Shown here: positions 18,568 to 27,941 of the stretch, one piece after another | Layout of the letters: each line of letters starts with the position of its first letter | Numbering within the stretch: the stretch's first letter is position 1 | DNA from: an uncultured Lachnospiraceae bacterium | GTDB lineage: Bacteria; Bacillota; Clostridia; Lachnospirales; Lachnospiraceae | Length of the DNA: 64,000 nt | Direction of reading: 5' to 3' | Assembly (NCBI GenBank): GCA_910584965.1 | Contig: CAJUDZ010000015.1 | Span: 17,393 to 81,392 of the forward strand | Made by a program: the position numbers and the translations under genes | The notes under the pieces: generated by a model | The model's input: the letters and a program-made list of their open reading frames with translations, nothing else | Databases searched by the model: none | What the model was told of the DNA's origin: nothing

Positions 18568-21500
18568 CTATTCGATCGATTTCAGAGATTCCGCCATATT
18601 TATTCTTTCCAGTTTAAAAAACATCAGCCCGTTCACAAACATGGCGAACACAAAGGTAAGCACAAAGCTCCACAGATAACTGACAGGTTCGATCAGCGTC
18701 TTAAAAGAAACCATATCGAGATTTATATTATACATGACAAACCAGTGAAGCCATTTTCCAAGCCCCAGCCCGACGACCGCCCCCATGCCGGTCAGCAGCA
18801 GATTTTCCCGGAAAACATAGTCCGCCGTTTCCTTCGCATAAAAGCCCAGAACCTTGATCGTCGCGATCTCCCGGAGCCGCTCCGTAATATTGATATTGGT
18901 CAGATTATAAAGCACAATAAATGCAAGGCTTCCCGCACAGGCGATAATCAAAAGCACGATATAATTCATGCTCTCCATCATCGACCCAATCCGCTCCCGC
19001 ATATCTCCCGTGACGGAAACGGCAAGCACATTATCCTGGTCGGAAATGGCCGCAGCCGCCTCGTGTATATCCAGGCCTTCCTTGACGGAAACATATGCGC
19101 TCCTGTATTCCGGTTTCGTGCCGAGCTGCTCCATGTACGTTTCTTTGCAGATATAGACATAGCTGTAAACAAAATTTTCGCACAGCGCGGATACCGTCAC
19201 CGTAAGGCTGTTCATATCGCTGTCCCGCAGCGTAACCATATCTCCCGCCCGTATTCCAAGATTTTCCGCCATCTTGGCGCTCAGAACCGCTTCTCCGGTC
19301 CCGGGATAGGGAATCGGCGTCCCGTCTTCCGTATGCAGATTCACAAAATCAAGAATTTCTTCCACACTTTCCGGAATAACGAGATATGTCGATTTTGTTT
19401 TTCCTCCGAAATCCAGATCGACGCTTTCTTCAAAACGACAGGCGGTCTCCTCCAGGCTTCCCCCCGTACGCTCCGTCAGCGCATCCATATCCGCGCCCTG
19501 TACACCGTCCGCGAACGTGACGCCGATATCGAATATCTGGATTTCATCATACTGCATCCCCGCAATATCTGCAACGGAATCTTTCACGCCGAATCCCGTA
19601 ACAAGAAGCGCCGTACAGCCGCTGATACCGAGTATCATCATAAAAAACCGTTTTTTGTAGCGGATCAGATTTCTCATGGACACTTTATGGAGAAATTTCA
19701 TTCTGCGCCAGATAAACGTGATTCTTTCCAGAAAAATACGCCTGCCGCCCTTTGGCGCCTTTGGCCTGATCAGGCTGGCCGGCACGCTGTAAAGCTCATA
19801 CCGGCAGGAAGCGAAAGCCGCTCCCATGGAACAAAGAAGCGCCGCCGCCAGCGAAAAAAACGCTACCGGAATGTCAAAATAATACTCGATTTTTCCCAAA
19901 CGGTACATGATGCTGTAACCGGTCCAGATTACCTGCGGAAACAGCCAGGTGCCGCCCGCGAGACCTATTATCGTACCGGCCGCCGCCGCCGAACCCGCAT
20001 AAAACAGAAATTTTCCCATAATCGCCGCGTTTCCGTAGCCGAGTGCTTTTAATACGCCGATCTGTGTCCGCTGCTCTTCCACCATCCGGTTCATTGTAGT
20101 CATACAGATCAGCGCCGCAACCAGAAAAAAGAAGACCGGAAATACATTGGCAATCGCCGCCACGATATTGGAATCGTTTTCATAACAGGCGTAACCGATA
20201 TTCGTGTTCCGGTTCAGCACATAGTAGTCCGGCTCTTCGATATCGGCAAGTTCTTCCCGAGCATCGTCAATTTTCCGCTGGGCGTCCGCTGTTTCTTCTT
20301 CAAATTCGGCCTTTGCCTCTTCGTATTCCGTCCTCGCGTCGGCGAGCTCCGTTTTTCCTTCCTCTAATTCCGTTTTTCCATCGGCAAGTTCCGCCTGCGC
20401 ATCGGCTAGCTCCGTCCTTGCTTTGGCAAGTTCCGCTTTACCGTCGGCAAGCTCCGCCCTTCCCTCTTCCAGCTCCGTTCTGGCATCCGCAAGTTTCGTT
20501 TTACCATCTTCCAGTTCCGTCCTGGCATTGGTTATTTCCGTTTTCGCCGCCGTCAGCTCTTCCTCGGCTTCCAGAAGCACTTTTTCCTGATAGGCAATCT
20601 CTTCTTTCGCGGCGCTGATCTGCTCTTTCCCGTCCTGTATCTGCGCCTTTCCGGTTCCGATCTGATCGAGTCCCGACTGTATCTGCATAAGACCGTCCTG
20701 TATCTGCACTTTGCCGTCCGCCATTCCGGCAAGCCCGGCATCGATCTGGCCGAGTCCTGCCTGTATCTCGCTTCTGCCCGCCTGTACCTGTGCCAGTCCG
20801 GCATCGATCTGACCGGCTCCGGCATCGTATTCATCCTGTGTAATAAGTCCTGCGGCCAGAGACTGGTTAAGCTGCTCCTTCCGGCCGTTTAAATCCGCTT
20901 CCTGTGCCGCAAGATCCGCTTCCTGCGCCGCAAGCGCCTCTCTCTGCGCGGCAAGTTCCGCCTCCTGTGCCGCAATGCCGTCAAGCTGCGCATTCAGATC
21001 TGCCGCCTGTGCGGTTAATTCCGCCTCTTTGGCAAGCACGGTCTCTTCCTGTGCAAGCAGTTCTCCCTCTTTTTCCTGTAAAGTCTCTTTCGCCAGCGCC
21101 AGCTCGTCTTTGCCGTTCGAAATCTTTATTTCATTCTCAAATATTTCCCATTCATGCGTGCTGAGTTCTTTTTCCGCGTCCAGAATTTCCTGTTCTTTAT
21201 CCTGGATTTCCTGTTCGCCATCCAATAGTTCCTGTTCGCCGTCCGCTATTTCCTGTTCGTGATCGGCAATTTCTTTATTGCCGTCGATAATTTTCTGTTC
21301 GCCGTCGATTAATTCCTGTTCGCCGTCCGCCAGCTCCTGTTCCCCATCCTGAATTTTCTGCAGCGCGTCGTTTAATTCTTCTTCCGCCTCCGCCATTTTA
21401 TCGTCAAGCTCCGTCTGGGCGTCGTCTATTTTTTCTTCCGCATCCGCGATCAGCTCGTCATACCTGTTCTGCACGAGCGCCTCCGTCACTTCTTCCACAT

Positions 21501-22206
21501 TATCCAGAACCGCATCCGTATAATTATTATACGCATCCGTATAGACATCATATTTCTGCTTCACCGTCATGTATATTTCTGTCAGATAATCGCAGTCGAA
21601 AGCCTCCTTCGGCACATAGAGAAAAGCCGTGAGCCTTCCGGAACCGATGGAAGTCGTTCCCCTTTCATTGTTGATATACAAAGGAGAACGCGCCGTGCCG
21701 ACTACCGTAAAAACCCGGTTCCCAAACATTTCCAGCGTATCTTCCTCATTATTCTCCGTCACTGTAATCTGTGAACCGATAATATCCTCTCCATAAAGCG
21801 CATCATCCAGTACACATTCATCCGCCCGCTCCGGCATCCGCCCGGAAGTCAGTATAATCATGTTAATCTTCTCCGGCATTACATGGATTTTGTATGCGGA
21901 TTCGTTGCCCTCCCCGAAAGCGCAGAGCGCATCGACGGAAATCGTGCCTTCCACATCGGCCGCTTCCCCGAACGCCTCCAGTTCTTTCACATTTTCTTCC
22001 GTAAAGCCGATCGTCGATGCAAGCCGAAAATCAAAAAAATTCTGCGCGGCGTAATAGGCATTCTGCGTGGCGATCATCGCCGGCGTCGTCGCCTTCAGTC
22101 CCGCAAACAGACCGACGCCCAGCGTAACGATCGCAAGAATCGCCATATACCGCCCGAAGCTCCCCCTGATTTCCCTGATTGTCGTCCTTATCATTCCACT
22201 GTTCAT
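18568..22206 (-). CDS. FtsX/MacB-type ABC permease with very long coiled coil
   Basis: This protein of about 1,212 residues has an N-terminal transmembrane helix, a MacB-like extracytoplasmic part, then about 420 residues of heptad-like, highly repetitive sequence (units such as DGEQELADGEQ, LADARTELEEG, AQEAELAAQ), and then two FtsX membrane domains (four helices near 700-820 and three or four at the end). It pairs with the ATPase gene whose end it meets. Such proteins usually act by mechanotransmission or export rather than import. A start at 22206 follows AGGGG and sits just before the conserved RTTIREIRGSFGRYMAIL segment; an ATG at 22248 would overlap the ATPase gene by 11 bases. Confidence 0.85.
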   Translation of the reverse strand: MNSGMIRTTIREIRGSFGRYMAILAIVTLGVGLFAGLKATTPAMIATQNAYYAAQNFFDFRLASTIGFTEENVKELEAFGEAADVEGTISVDALCAFGEGNESAYKIHVMPEKINMIILTSGRMPERADECVLDDALYGEDIIGSQITVTENNEEDTLEMFGNRVFTVVGTARSPLYINNERGTTSIGSGRLTAFLYVPKEAFDCDYLTEIYMTVKQKYDVYTDAYNNYTDAVLDNVEEVTEALVQNRYDELIADAEEKIDDAQTELDDKMAEAEEELNDALQKIQDGEQELADGEQELIDGEQKIIDGNKEIADHEQEIADGEQELLDGEQEIQDKEQEILDAEKELSTHEWEIFENEIKISNGKDELALAKETLQEKEGELLAQEETVLAKEAELTAQAADLNAQLDGIAAQEAELAAQREALAAQEADLAAQEADLNGRKEQLNQSLAAGLITQDEYDAGAGQIDAGLAQVQAGRSEIQAGLGQIDAGLAGMADGKVQIQDGLMQIQSGLDQIGTGKAQIQDGKEQISAAKEEIAYQEKVLLEAEEELTAAKTEITNARTELEDGKTKLADARTELEEGRAELADGKAELAKARTELADAQAELADGKTELEEGKTELADARTEYEEAKAEFEEETADAQRKIDDAREELADIEEPDYYVLNRNTNIGYACYENDSNIVAAIANVFPVFFFLVAALICMTTMNRMVEEQRTQIGVLKALGYGNAAIMGKFLFYAGSAAAAGTIIGLAGGTWLFPQVIWTGYSIMYRLGKIEYYFDIPVAFFSLAAALLCSMGAAFASCRYELYSVPASLIRPKAPKGGRRIFLERITFIWRRMKFLHKVSMRNLIRYKKRFFMMILGISGCTALLVTGFGVKDSVADIAGMQYDEIQIFDIGVTFADGVQGADMDALTERTGGSLEETACRFEESVDLDFGGKTKSTYLVIPESVEEILDFVNLHTEDGTPIPYPGTGEAVLSAKMAENLGIRAGDMVTLRDSDMNSLTVTVSALCENFVYSYVYICKETYMEQLGTKPEYRSAYVSVKEGLDIHEAAAAISDQDNVLAVSVTGDMRERIGSMMESMNYIVLLIIACAGSLAFIVLYNLTNINITERLREIATIKVLGFYAKETADYVFRENLLLTGMGAVVGLGLGKWLHWFVMYNINLDMVSFKTLIEPVSYLWSFVLTFVFAMFVNGLMFFKLERINMAESLKSIE

Positions 22207-22237
22207 TCTTGCGAACCCCTGACTGTATAAAGAATTT

Positions 22238-22942
22238 CTACCATTCAATCTCTTCCACCGGAATAATATGTTCGTTTAATTCCATTTTGCGTACCGTACC
22301 GCTCTTCACCGTAATAATCCTGTCCGCCATTGCGGTCAGCGCCTGATTATGCGTAATGACAACCACGGTCATGCCGTTTTTCCGGCACGCATCCTGTAAC
22401 AGTTTCAAGACCGCTTTTCCCGTATTATAATCGAGCGCCCCGGTCGGTTCGTCACAAAGCAGCAGCTTGGGATTCTTGGCAAGGGCCCTTGCGATCGCCA
22501 CTCTCTGCTGCTCCCCGCCGGAAAGCTGCGCCGGAAAATTCCCTGCCCGTTCTTTTAAGCCGACCATTTCGAGGACGGACATCGCATCCAGCGGGTCTTT
22601 GCAGATCTGCGCCGCCAGTTCCACATTTTCCAGCGCGGTCAGATTCTGCACCAGATTATAGAACTGGAAAACAAAACCGATGTCATACCTCCTGTATGCG
22701 GTCAGTTTCTTTTTATTGTAAGACGAAATTTCCTCTCCGTCGAGCAGGGCCTGTCCGGAAGAAAGGCTGTCCATCCCGCCCAGAATATTTAAAATCGTCG
22801 TCTTACCCGCTCCCGAAGCGCCGACCACGACGCAAAATTCTCCTTTTTCAATCGTAAAATTGACATCCCGCAATGCCTCGATATCCACTTCACCCATATG
22901 ATATGTCTTACAGACATTCCGAAACTCCACAAATGAACTCAT
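22238..22942 (-). CDS. ABC transporter ATP-binding protein, LolD/MacB type
   Basis: This 234-residue ATPase has Walker A GASGAGKTT, signature LSGGEQQ, Walker B LLLCDEPTGALD and the switch His in VVITHN. This is the LolD/FtsE/MacB class that pairs with FtsX-like permeases, here the next gene. I set the start at 22942 (GGGAAGGGATGGAGT just upstream). A longer frame to 22999 would run into a hairpin block and has no ribosome site. Confidence 0.93.
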   Translation of the reverse strand: MSSFVEFRNVCKTYHMGEVDIEALRDVNFTIEKGEFCVVVGASGAGKTTILNILGGMDSLSSGQALLDGEEISSYNKKKLTAYRRYDIGFVFQFYNLVQNLTALENVELAAQICKDPLDAMSVLEMVGLKERAGNFPAQLSGGEQQRVAIARALAKNPKLLLCDEPTGALDYNTGKAVLKLLQDACRKNGMTVVVITHNQALTAMADRIITVKSGTVRKMELNEHIIPVEEIEW

Positions 22943-22980
22943 ACTCCATCCCTTCCCCCAATATAACTGACGCCCCCCGG

Positions 22981-23087
22981 AAGAATGCCTGCCTTTCAAG
23001 GCATTCTTTCAAGTGAGAAAGATTTGCTCCGCAAATCGTAGAACTTCTTGACATCCCGTCTCATGGCGGGATGTCTTTAGAAGTTCT
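22981..23087. repeat. Cluster of three hairpins between two minus-strand genes
   Basis: Three inverted repeats follow one another: AAGAATGCCT/AGGCATTCTT (22981-22990 and 22999-23008), GATTTGC-TCC-GCAAATC (23021-23037), and a long interrupted stem built from AGAACTTCT...AGAAGTTCT (23040-23087) with an inner GACATCCCG/CGGGATGTC. The last overlaps the stop of the nuclease gene. The layout is like the repeats near 1-188 and 52842-52984. Confidence 0.7.
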
Positions 23088-23562
23088 TCTCACTTTCTTC
23101 GATCATGCTGTCCAGATACCCCCTGTCCCACAGCAGAATTTTCAGGCGTTTCGCCGCTTCCACCGCGGCCGGCGTAAAATACTGGTTCGTCAGAACCGCG
23201 CCCACCATTCTGTCATAGTAATCCCTGCCCGCATAGACCTGCTGAACTGCCTGCACGCCGACAGGAGCCGCATATCTCTTGCACTGGACGGCGTAAGTTA
23301 CACCATCCTTCTCCGCCAGAATATCGACTCCGTAATCACCGCTTCCGCGCGTTACTTCCACATCCAGAAATCCTCTTTTCTCCAGAAGTTCCGCACAGAA
23401 ATATTCAAAATCATGCCCTTCCATCTCATCGATCGCGCCGGCTCTGCGGCTCCTCTTATACTGCCTGATGAGAAGTTTTATCAGGAAAAATAAACCCGCA
23501 CAAAGGCAGATTCCCAAAATGACCGCAAGAAGCGGCCATACTTCCTGTATTCTGTCATTCAT
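23077..23562 (-). CDS. Membrane-anchored PD-(D/E)xK nuclease-like protein (Mrr_cat/restriction endonuclease fold)
   Basis: This 161-residue protein has one N-terminal hydrophobic helix (residues about 9-31), a basic KRSRR stretch, and a restriction-endonuclease-like domain. The catalytic pattern is visible as GSGDYGVDI (the Asp) followed by YAVQCKRY (the QxK), with the N-terminal Glu in HDFEYFCAELL. Such small proteins are common in Firmicutes and their DNA substrate is generally not established. No methyltransferase or second defence gene lies nearby, so I do not call a restriction system. Alone on the minus strand, with AAGGG before the ATG. Confidence 0.8.
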   Translation of the reverse strand: MNDRIQEVWPLLAVILGICLCAGLFFLIKLLIRQYKRSRRAGAIDEMEGHDFEYFCAELLEKRGFLDVEVTRGSGDYGVDILAEKDGVTYAVQCKRYAAPVGVQAVQQVYAGRDYYDRMVGAVLTNQYFTPAAVEAAKRLKILLWDRGYLDSMIEESEKNF

Positions 23563-23672
23563 CCCTTCTCTTCTGTCCCTTCCGATCTGATTCTATGAAG
23601 TATTGTAACATATGTAATTTGAGACCAAAACAGTTTAATTATAAAATATTGTTAAAATTGTGATTTTCCTGC

Positions 23673-24203
23673 TCAGCGTATCATTCCCGCCAGCACAATA
23701 CTTGCTATAACACCCGTTATCGTCGAAAGAACGGCCCCGGCCAGCGTATACCTTGTTTTGGTCACTTTCGCTGCCATGTAATACACGGACATCGTATAAA
23801 AAACCGTTTCCGTACAGCTCATCATGATCGAAGTCGTCATGCCGATCAGGGAATCCGGACCGTGGTTTTTGAAGATATCCAGCACAAGCCCCGTGGCCGC
23901 AGATGATGAAAACATTTTAATCAATATCAGCGGAATTAATTCAGAAGAAAAACCGAACTGCTCCGTAACACCCGCAAACAATTTTCCGAGAAAGTCCAGA
24001 AAACCGGAGGCACGGAGCACGCCCACCGCCACCATCAGACCGATCAGAGTCGGCATGATCTGTATTACCGTATGAAAACCGTCCTTTGCTCCCCTGATAA
24101 ATTCCTCATATACATTCGTTTTGACCGTAATGCCGTAAGACACGATATAAAATATAATAACAGGTATTATTATATTGGAGAAATGCGCAAAAACCTGTGT
24201 CAT
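23673..24203 (-). CDS. spmB: Spore maturation protein B-like membrane protein
   Basis: This protein of about 176 residues is a nucleoside-recognition (Gate) domain membrane protein of the SpmB type, with several hydrophobic helices and the segments VYEEFIRGAKDGF, MPTLIGLMVAVGVLRASG and LILIKMFSSSAATG. SpmB with SpmA affects spore core dehydration in Bacillus; the usual spmA neighbour is absent here. I place the start at 24203 because homologues begin just before the first helix; a longer frame reaches 24278. A 12-bp perfect inverted repeat lies just upstream of this start. Confidence 0.8.
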   Translation of the reverse strand: MTQVFAHFSNIIIPVIIFYIVSYGITVKTNVYEEFIRGAKDGFHTVIQIMPTLIGLMVAVGVLRASGFLDFLGKLFAGVTEQFGFSSELIPLILIKMFSSSAATGLVLDIFKNHGPDSLIGMTTSIMMSCTETVFYTMSVYYMAAKVTKTRYTLAGAVLSTITGVIASIVLAGMIR

Positions 24204-24210
24204 AGAAATG

Positions 24211-24244
24211 CCTGCATAAATTCCCTTTTTAAAATTTATGCAGG
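24211..24244 (-). promoter_or_regulatory. Hairpin in front of spmB with a 5-codon overlapping leader
   Basis: CCTGCATAAATT (24211-24222) and AATTTATGCAGG (24233-24244) are perfect complements with a ten-base loop. On the minus strand the loop carries AAAAAGGG, a possible ribosome site. The ATG in the 3' arm opens a five-codon frame MQAFL whose TGA overlaps the proposed spmB ATG (ATGA). Translational coupling or control is possible but untested. Confidence 0.4.
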
Positions 24245-24322
24245 CAGCATTATTTTTATGTATTCCCTCAGGTTCCATCGTACCAAGTTTCAGGGCTCGC
24301 CGCGGAGGTGCGGCGTTTTTTA

Positions 24323-25525
24323 TTACTTTTTCTCACATATTGCGTAAGTTTCCCGTGCGATCGCGAGTTCCTCGTTTGTCGGAATTACCAGTACTTTCGT
24401 TGTGGAATCCGGCGTTGAGATTACCAGATCTTCTCCCCGCTTCGCGTTCTGTCCTTCATCCAGCGCAATGCCAAGATAACCGAGCCTGCTGCAGATCATA
24501 TCCCGTATAAAAGGACTGTTTTCGCCGAGTCCCGCCGTAAAGCAGACTGCATCCACGCCGTTCATTGCCGCCGCATATGCGCCGATATACTTGGTTACAC
24601 GGTAAGCAAATGTTTCCATTGTGCGAATGCCCGCATCTTCGCCTTTTCTGTAAGAGACCTCCAAATCGCGAAAATCCGAAGACAAATTGTCGGATAATCC
24701 AAGAACGCCCGATTTTTTATTCAGCACGGACATGACTTCGTCAATGGTCTTTCCTTCTTTATGTGCAATAAATTCAATAATTGCAGGGTCAATATCGCCG
24801 GAACGGGTTCCCATAATCAGGCCTTCAAGGGGCGTCAGTCCCATTGAAGTATCAATACATTTTCCGTTCTTTACTGCCGATACGCTTGCACCGTTTCCCA
24901 AGTGACATACGATAATTTTCAGATCTTCATAGTTCTTTCCCAGAACTTCTGCCGCCCTTTTTGATACATAGGAGTGACTTGTTCCGTGGAATCCATATCT
25001 TCTCACCTTGTACTTCTCATAATATTCATAAGGCAGTCCGTACAGATATGCCTCTTTCGGCATCGTCTGATGAAATGCCGTATCGAATACGCCTGCCATC
25101 GGCGTTTCCGGCATCAGCTCCTTGCAGGCCGCAATGCCGATAAGATTTGCCGGATTATGTAACGGCGCAAGGTCGTTGCATTCGGTAATCGCCTGTACCA
25201 CTTCATCCGTAATCAATGTGGAAGATGCAAATTTCTCGCCGCCGTGTACGATGCGATGGCCGACCGCTCCGATTTCCGATAAATCTTTTACAACGCCTGT
25301 TTCTTCATCTGTCAGTGATTTCAATACGAGACGGATAGCCTGCGTATGATCTTCCATTGGCGTGACGGTTGTTATTTTATCTTTTCCCGTCGGCTGATAT
25401 ACGAGCTGGCTTCCCTCGATACCGATGCGCTCACACAATCCTTTTGCAATCAATTCTTCCGTTACTGCGTCAATCAGCTGAAACTTCAGCGAAGAGCTTC
25501 CACAGTTGATAACCAATATATTCAT
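24323..25525 (-). CDS. ackA: Acetate kinase
   Basis: This 400-residue enzyme transfers phosphate from acetyl phosphate to ADP, giving acetate and ATP. The family segments NILVINCGSSSLKF (N-terminus), VGHRIVHGGEKF, AVFDTAFHQTMP, KYGFHGTSH-like RRYGFHGTSHSYV, CHLGNGASVSA and TAGLGENSPFIR are all present. I chose ATG 25525, since residues before MNILVINC are not conserved and the ribosome site AAAGGA is twelve bases away. It follows pta by about 108 bases with a hairpin (25583-25604) in the gap. Downstream, 24298-24315 is another short GC-rich hairpin. Confidence 0.97.
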   Translation of the reverse strand: MNILVINCGSSSLKFQLIDAVTEELIAKGLCERIGIEGSQLVYQPTGKDKITTVTPMEDHTQAIRLVLKSLTDEETGVVKDLSEIGAVGHRIVHGGEKFASSTLITDEVVQAITECNDLAPLHNPANLIGIAACKELMPETPMAGVFDTAFHQTMPKEAYLYGLPYEYYEKYKVRRYGFHGTSHSYVSKRAAEVLGKNYEDLKIIVCHLGNGASVSAVKNGKCIDTSMGLTPLEGLIMGTRSGDIDPAIIEFIAHKEGKTIDEVMSVLNKKSGVLGLSDNLSSDFRDLEVSYRKGEDAGIRTMETFAYRVTKYIGAYAAAMNGVDAVCFTAGLGENSPFIRDMICSRLGYLGIALDEGQNAKRGEDLVISTPDSTTKVLVIPTNEELAIARETYAICEKK

Positions 25526-25633
25526 GATAATAACCATTCCTTTCTCTCAGCTCATAAAATTCTTTCACAGTATTTCCAATTCTGCCCGGCCCTCGGACCG
25601 GGCAATATCTTATATCTTATTATTTTTTTCATC

Positions 25634-26635
25634 TTAACTTAACTGTGCCTGCACCGCCGTCAGCGCTACAACGCCGACAATGTCTTCCCAGGAACATCCG
25701 CGGGACAAATCGTTGACCGGTTTCGCGATTCCCTGAAGCATCGGTCCGTAGGCTTCCGCCTTGCCCAGCCTCTGTACCAGTTTATAGCCGATGTTTCCGC
25801 AGTCCAGATTCGGGAAGATCAGGACATTGGCCTTGCCCGCCACTTCGCTTCCCGGCGATTTGGATTTCGCAATATGGGGAACCAGCGCCGCATCAGCCTG
25901 TAATTCACCGTCGATGCAAAGATGCGGATACATCTCATGTGCAAGTCTTGTGGCTTCCACCATTTTATCGACAAGCGGGTGCTTCGCGCTGCCCTTCGTG
26001 GAATGGGAAAGCATCGCAATAATCGGTTTTGCGCCCACAAGGCTCTTGAAGCTTCTTGCGGAAGATTCCGCAATAGAAGCCAGTTCTTCCGCCGTCGGAT
26101 CCTGATTCAGACCGCAGTCCGCAAACAGGAATGTGCCGCCTTCCCCGAACTCGCAGTCCGGTACATCCATGAGAAAGAAGCCGGATACCAGTTTAACGCC
26201 GGGCGCCGTTTTTAAAATCTGAAGAGCCGGTCTTAATGTATCGGCAGTCGCGTGGTTCGCTCCGGCTACCATACCGTCCGCATCGTTTGCCTTTACCATG
26301 ATTACGCCGAAAGTGAGGTAATCTTTCAAAAGAATCTCTCTCGCCTTTTCCGGGGTCATTCCTTTATTTTTTCTCGTTTCATAAAGCAGTTCAACATACC
26401 CGTCCAGTTTATCGGTCGTCTCCGGGTCGATAATGGTGACGCCGGTCAGGTCTACTTCCAGCCAGTTTGCGCCGTCGCAAATCTTCTCTTCATTGCCGAT
26501 CATAATGATATTGGCGATTCCTTCCCGGATAATATTGGATGCGGCGATCAGCGTTCTTTTATCGGTTGTCTCCGGCAAAACAATCGTTTTTTTATCGCTT
26601 TTTGCCTTCTCTTTCATCAAATCAATGTAAGCCAT
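25634..26635 (-). CDS. pta: Phosphate acetyltransferase
   Basis: This 333-residue protein is the short, single-domain type of phosphotransacetylase, converting acetyl-CoA and phosphate to acetyl phosphate. The conserved segments TIVLPETTDKRTL, DGMVAGANHATADTLRPALQ and IFPNLDCGNIGYKLVQRL are visible. With ackA it forms the acetate/ATP branch that would receive carbon from the sugar pathways in this window. The start has AAGGAG at good spacing. Confidence 0.97.
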   Translation of the reverse strand: MAYIDLMKEKAKSDKKTIVLPETTDKRTLIAASNIIREGIANIIMIGNEEKICDGANWLEVDLTGVTIIDPETTDKLDGYVELLYETRKNKGMTPEKAREILLKDYLTFGVIMVKANDADGMVAGANHATADTLRPALQILKTAPGVKLVSGFFLMDVPDCEFGEGGTFLFADCGLNQDPTAEELASIAESSARSFKSLVGAKPIIAMLSHSTKGSAKHPLVDKMVEATRLAHEMYPHLCIDGELQADAALVPHIAKSKSPGSEVAGKANVLIFPNLDCGNIGYKLVQRLGKAEAYGPMLQGIAKPVNDLSRGCSWEDIVGVVALTAVQAQLS

Positions 26636-26718
26636 AACACTCGTTCTCCTTCTCTTTATTTTTGTTCCGCCTCTTATTCAGGTTTTATCGCAGGGCCCTG
26701 AATCCACCCTGTTTTCGA

Positions 26719-27864
26719 TCATGCGTTTTTTTCCAGCCTGAGCATTTCCGTGTAAGCGAGCAGGAACGGCCCCACTCCCTTCGCGTCGTCTTTAACAACG
26801 GGCTCCGACATATAGTAATCGAATGTGCCCGGACGCATCTCTTTTCCCCCAAGCCCCGCCACAAGGCAGATGCCATCAAGATGCAGATTCCCCTCTTCGT
26901 CTGTGGAAAGATACCTGTCGCAGATTCCCCGGAAAGCCTTTTTCCCGTTTTCCCGGTAATTTTCTGGCAGAAAGCCCAGCCGCACGCCCTTTAACAACGC
27001 ATACGCCATAATCGCGCTGCCGCTCGTTTCCAGATAATTTTTCTCCATGCCGCCTACGTTGACCACCTGATACCACATACCGCTCTCATCCTGATAACGA
27101 AGCATCGCATCCATTAAGTCCAAAAACGCCTTTTTCATTTCCTCACAGGCCGCCCGGTGCTCTTCATTACCGGAAATATCCGTCTTGTCCAGCGTATCGA
27201 GCAGAGCCATGGAATACCAGCCCAGCGCACGGAGCCAGAAGTTCTGGCTGAGTCCCGTTACTTTATCGCACCAGAACATCTCCCGCGAAGAATCATAGGC
27301 GTGATAGTAAAGCCCCGTCTCGCTGTCCCGCATGTTTTTAACGACCTGCGCGAACTGATTGAAAATATCGCCGTAATTTTTCTTATCGTTAAAACGCGTT
27401 TCATATTCCATATAGAAGGGCTGGCACATATACAGGCCGTCCAGCCATACCTGATTCGGATAAATATTTTTATGCCAGAAATTTCCTTCTTTCGTTCTTG
27501 GCATATTTTCGATCTGGCTGTAAACGAGATCGATTGCTTTCCGGTACTTTTCTTTCCCCGTCAGATCATACAGTTCAAACAGCGTCTTTCCCGCATTCAC
27601 GTTATCGATATTGAGCTCGTTCACATCGTATCCGTCGATTGTCCCGTCTTCCTTTACCTTACAGTCGATAAACGCATCCGCAAATCTAAAGTATTTCTCA
27701 TCCTTTGTAATGGCATACATCTCCAGAATCGCCTTAATCATACAGCCGTCAATATAGTTCCATTTTGACTTAACGCCCTGAAGAATTTTCTCGATATTCC
27801 AGATTGGACGGTCTGGCGTGCTTTTTTCCATCAATTCTTCAATATACTTTTCAATTCTGTCCAC
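26719..27864 (-). CDS. GH105 unsaturated rhamnogalacturonyl/galacturonyl hydrolase
   Basis: This 381-residue protein is an intact GH105 (YteR/YesR-type) alpha/alpha barrel. It hydrates and thereby removes 4-deoxy-unsaturated uronic acid from the end of oligosaccharides produced by lyases. The QVWLDGLYM segment holds the expected catalytic Asp, and the aromatic segment GLSQNFWLRALGWYSMALLD is intact. There is no signal peptide, so it acts in the cytosol. The start codon is GTG (27864) behind GGAAGGG. It directly follows a shortened paralogue on the same strand. Product release feeds KduI/DhuI-like, KduD, KDG kinase and Eda encoded further on. Confidence 0.93.
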   Translation of the reverse strand: MDRIEKYIEELMEKSTPDRPIWNIEKILQGVKSKWNYIDGCMIKAILEMYAITKDEKYFRFADAFIDCKVKEDGTIDGYDVNELNIDNVNAGKTLFELYDLTGKEKYRKAIDLVYSQIENMPRTKEGNFWHKNIYPNQVWLDGLYMCQPFYMEYETRFNDKKNYGDIFNQFAQVVKNMRDSETGLYYHAYDSSREMFWCDKVTGLSQNFWLRALGWYSMALLDTLDKTDISGNEEHRAACEEMKKAFLDLMDAMLRYQDESGMWYQVVNVGGMEKNYLETSGSAIMAYALLKGVRLGFLPENYRENGKKAFRGICDRYLSTDEEGNLHLDGICLVAGLGGKEMRPGTFDYYMSEPVVKDDAKGVGPFLLAYTEMLRLEKNA

Positions 27865-27941
27865 TTCCGTAACCCTTCCTTTCCCTTATAATCTTTGTTC
27901 TTTCGAACTTTTTTCTCCGATGTCCCGCTTCCGCACGCAGT

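Noticed and set aside
18745..20052. Long plus-strand open frame antisense to the ABC permease
   Set aside because: The minus strand has a clear, conserved FtsX-type protein; the antisense frame is composition-driven and has no ribosome site or recognisable domain.
23077..23562. Anti-phage defence or restriction-modification system
   Set aside because: A lone membrane-anchored PD-(D/E)xK protein with no methyltransferase, helicase or other defence gene next to it; such proteins are common in Firmicutes.
24298..24321. Plus-strand terminator CGCCGC-GGAGGT-GCGGCG followed by Ts
   Set aside because: It has the right shape for the plus direction, but no plus-strand gene ends there; on the minus strand no U-run follows, so I left it as a hairpin after ackA.
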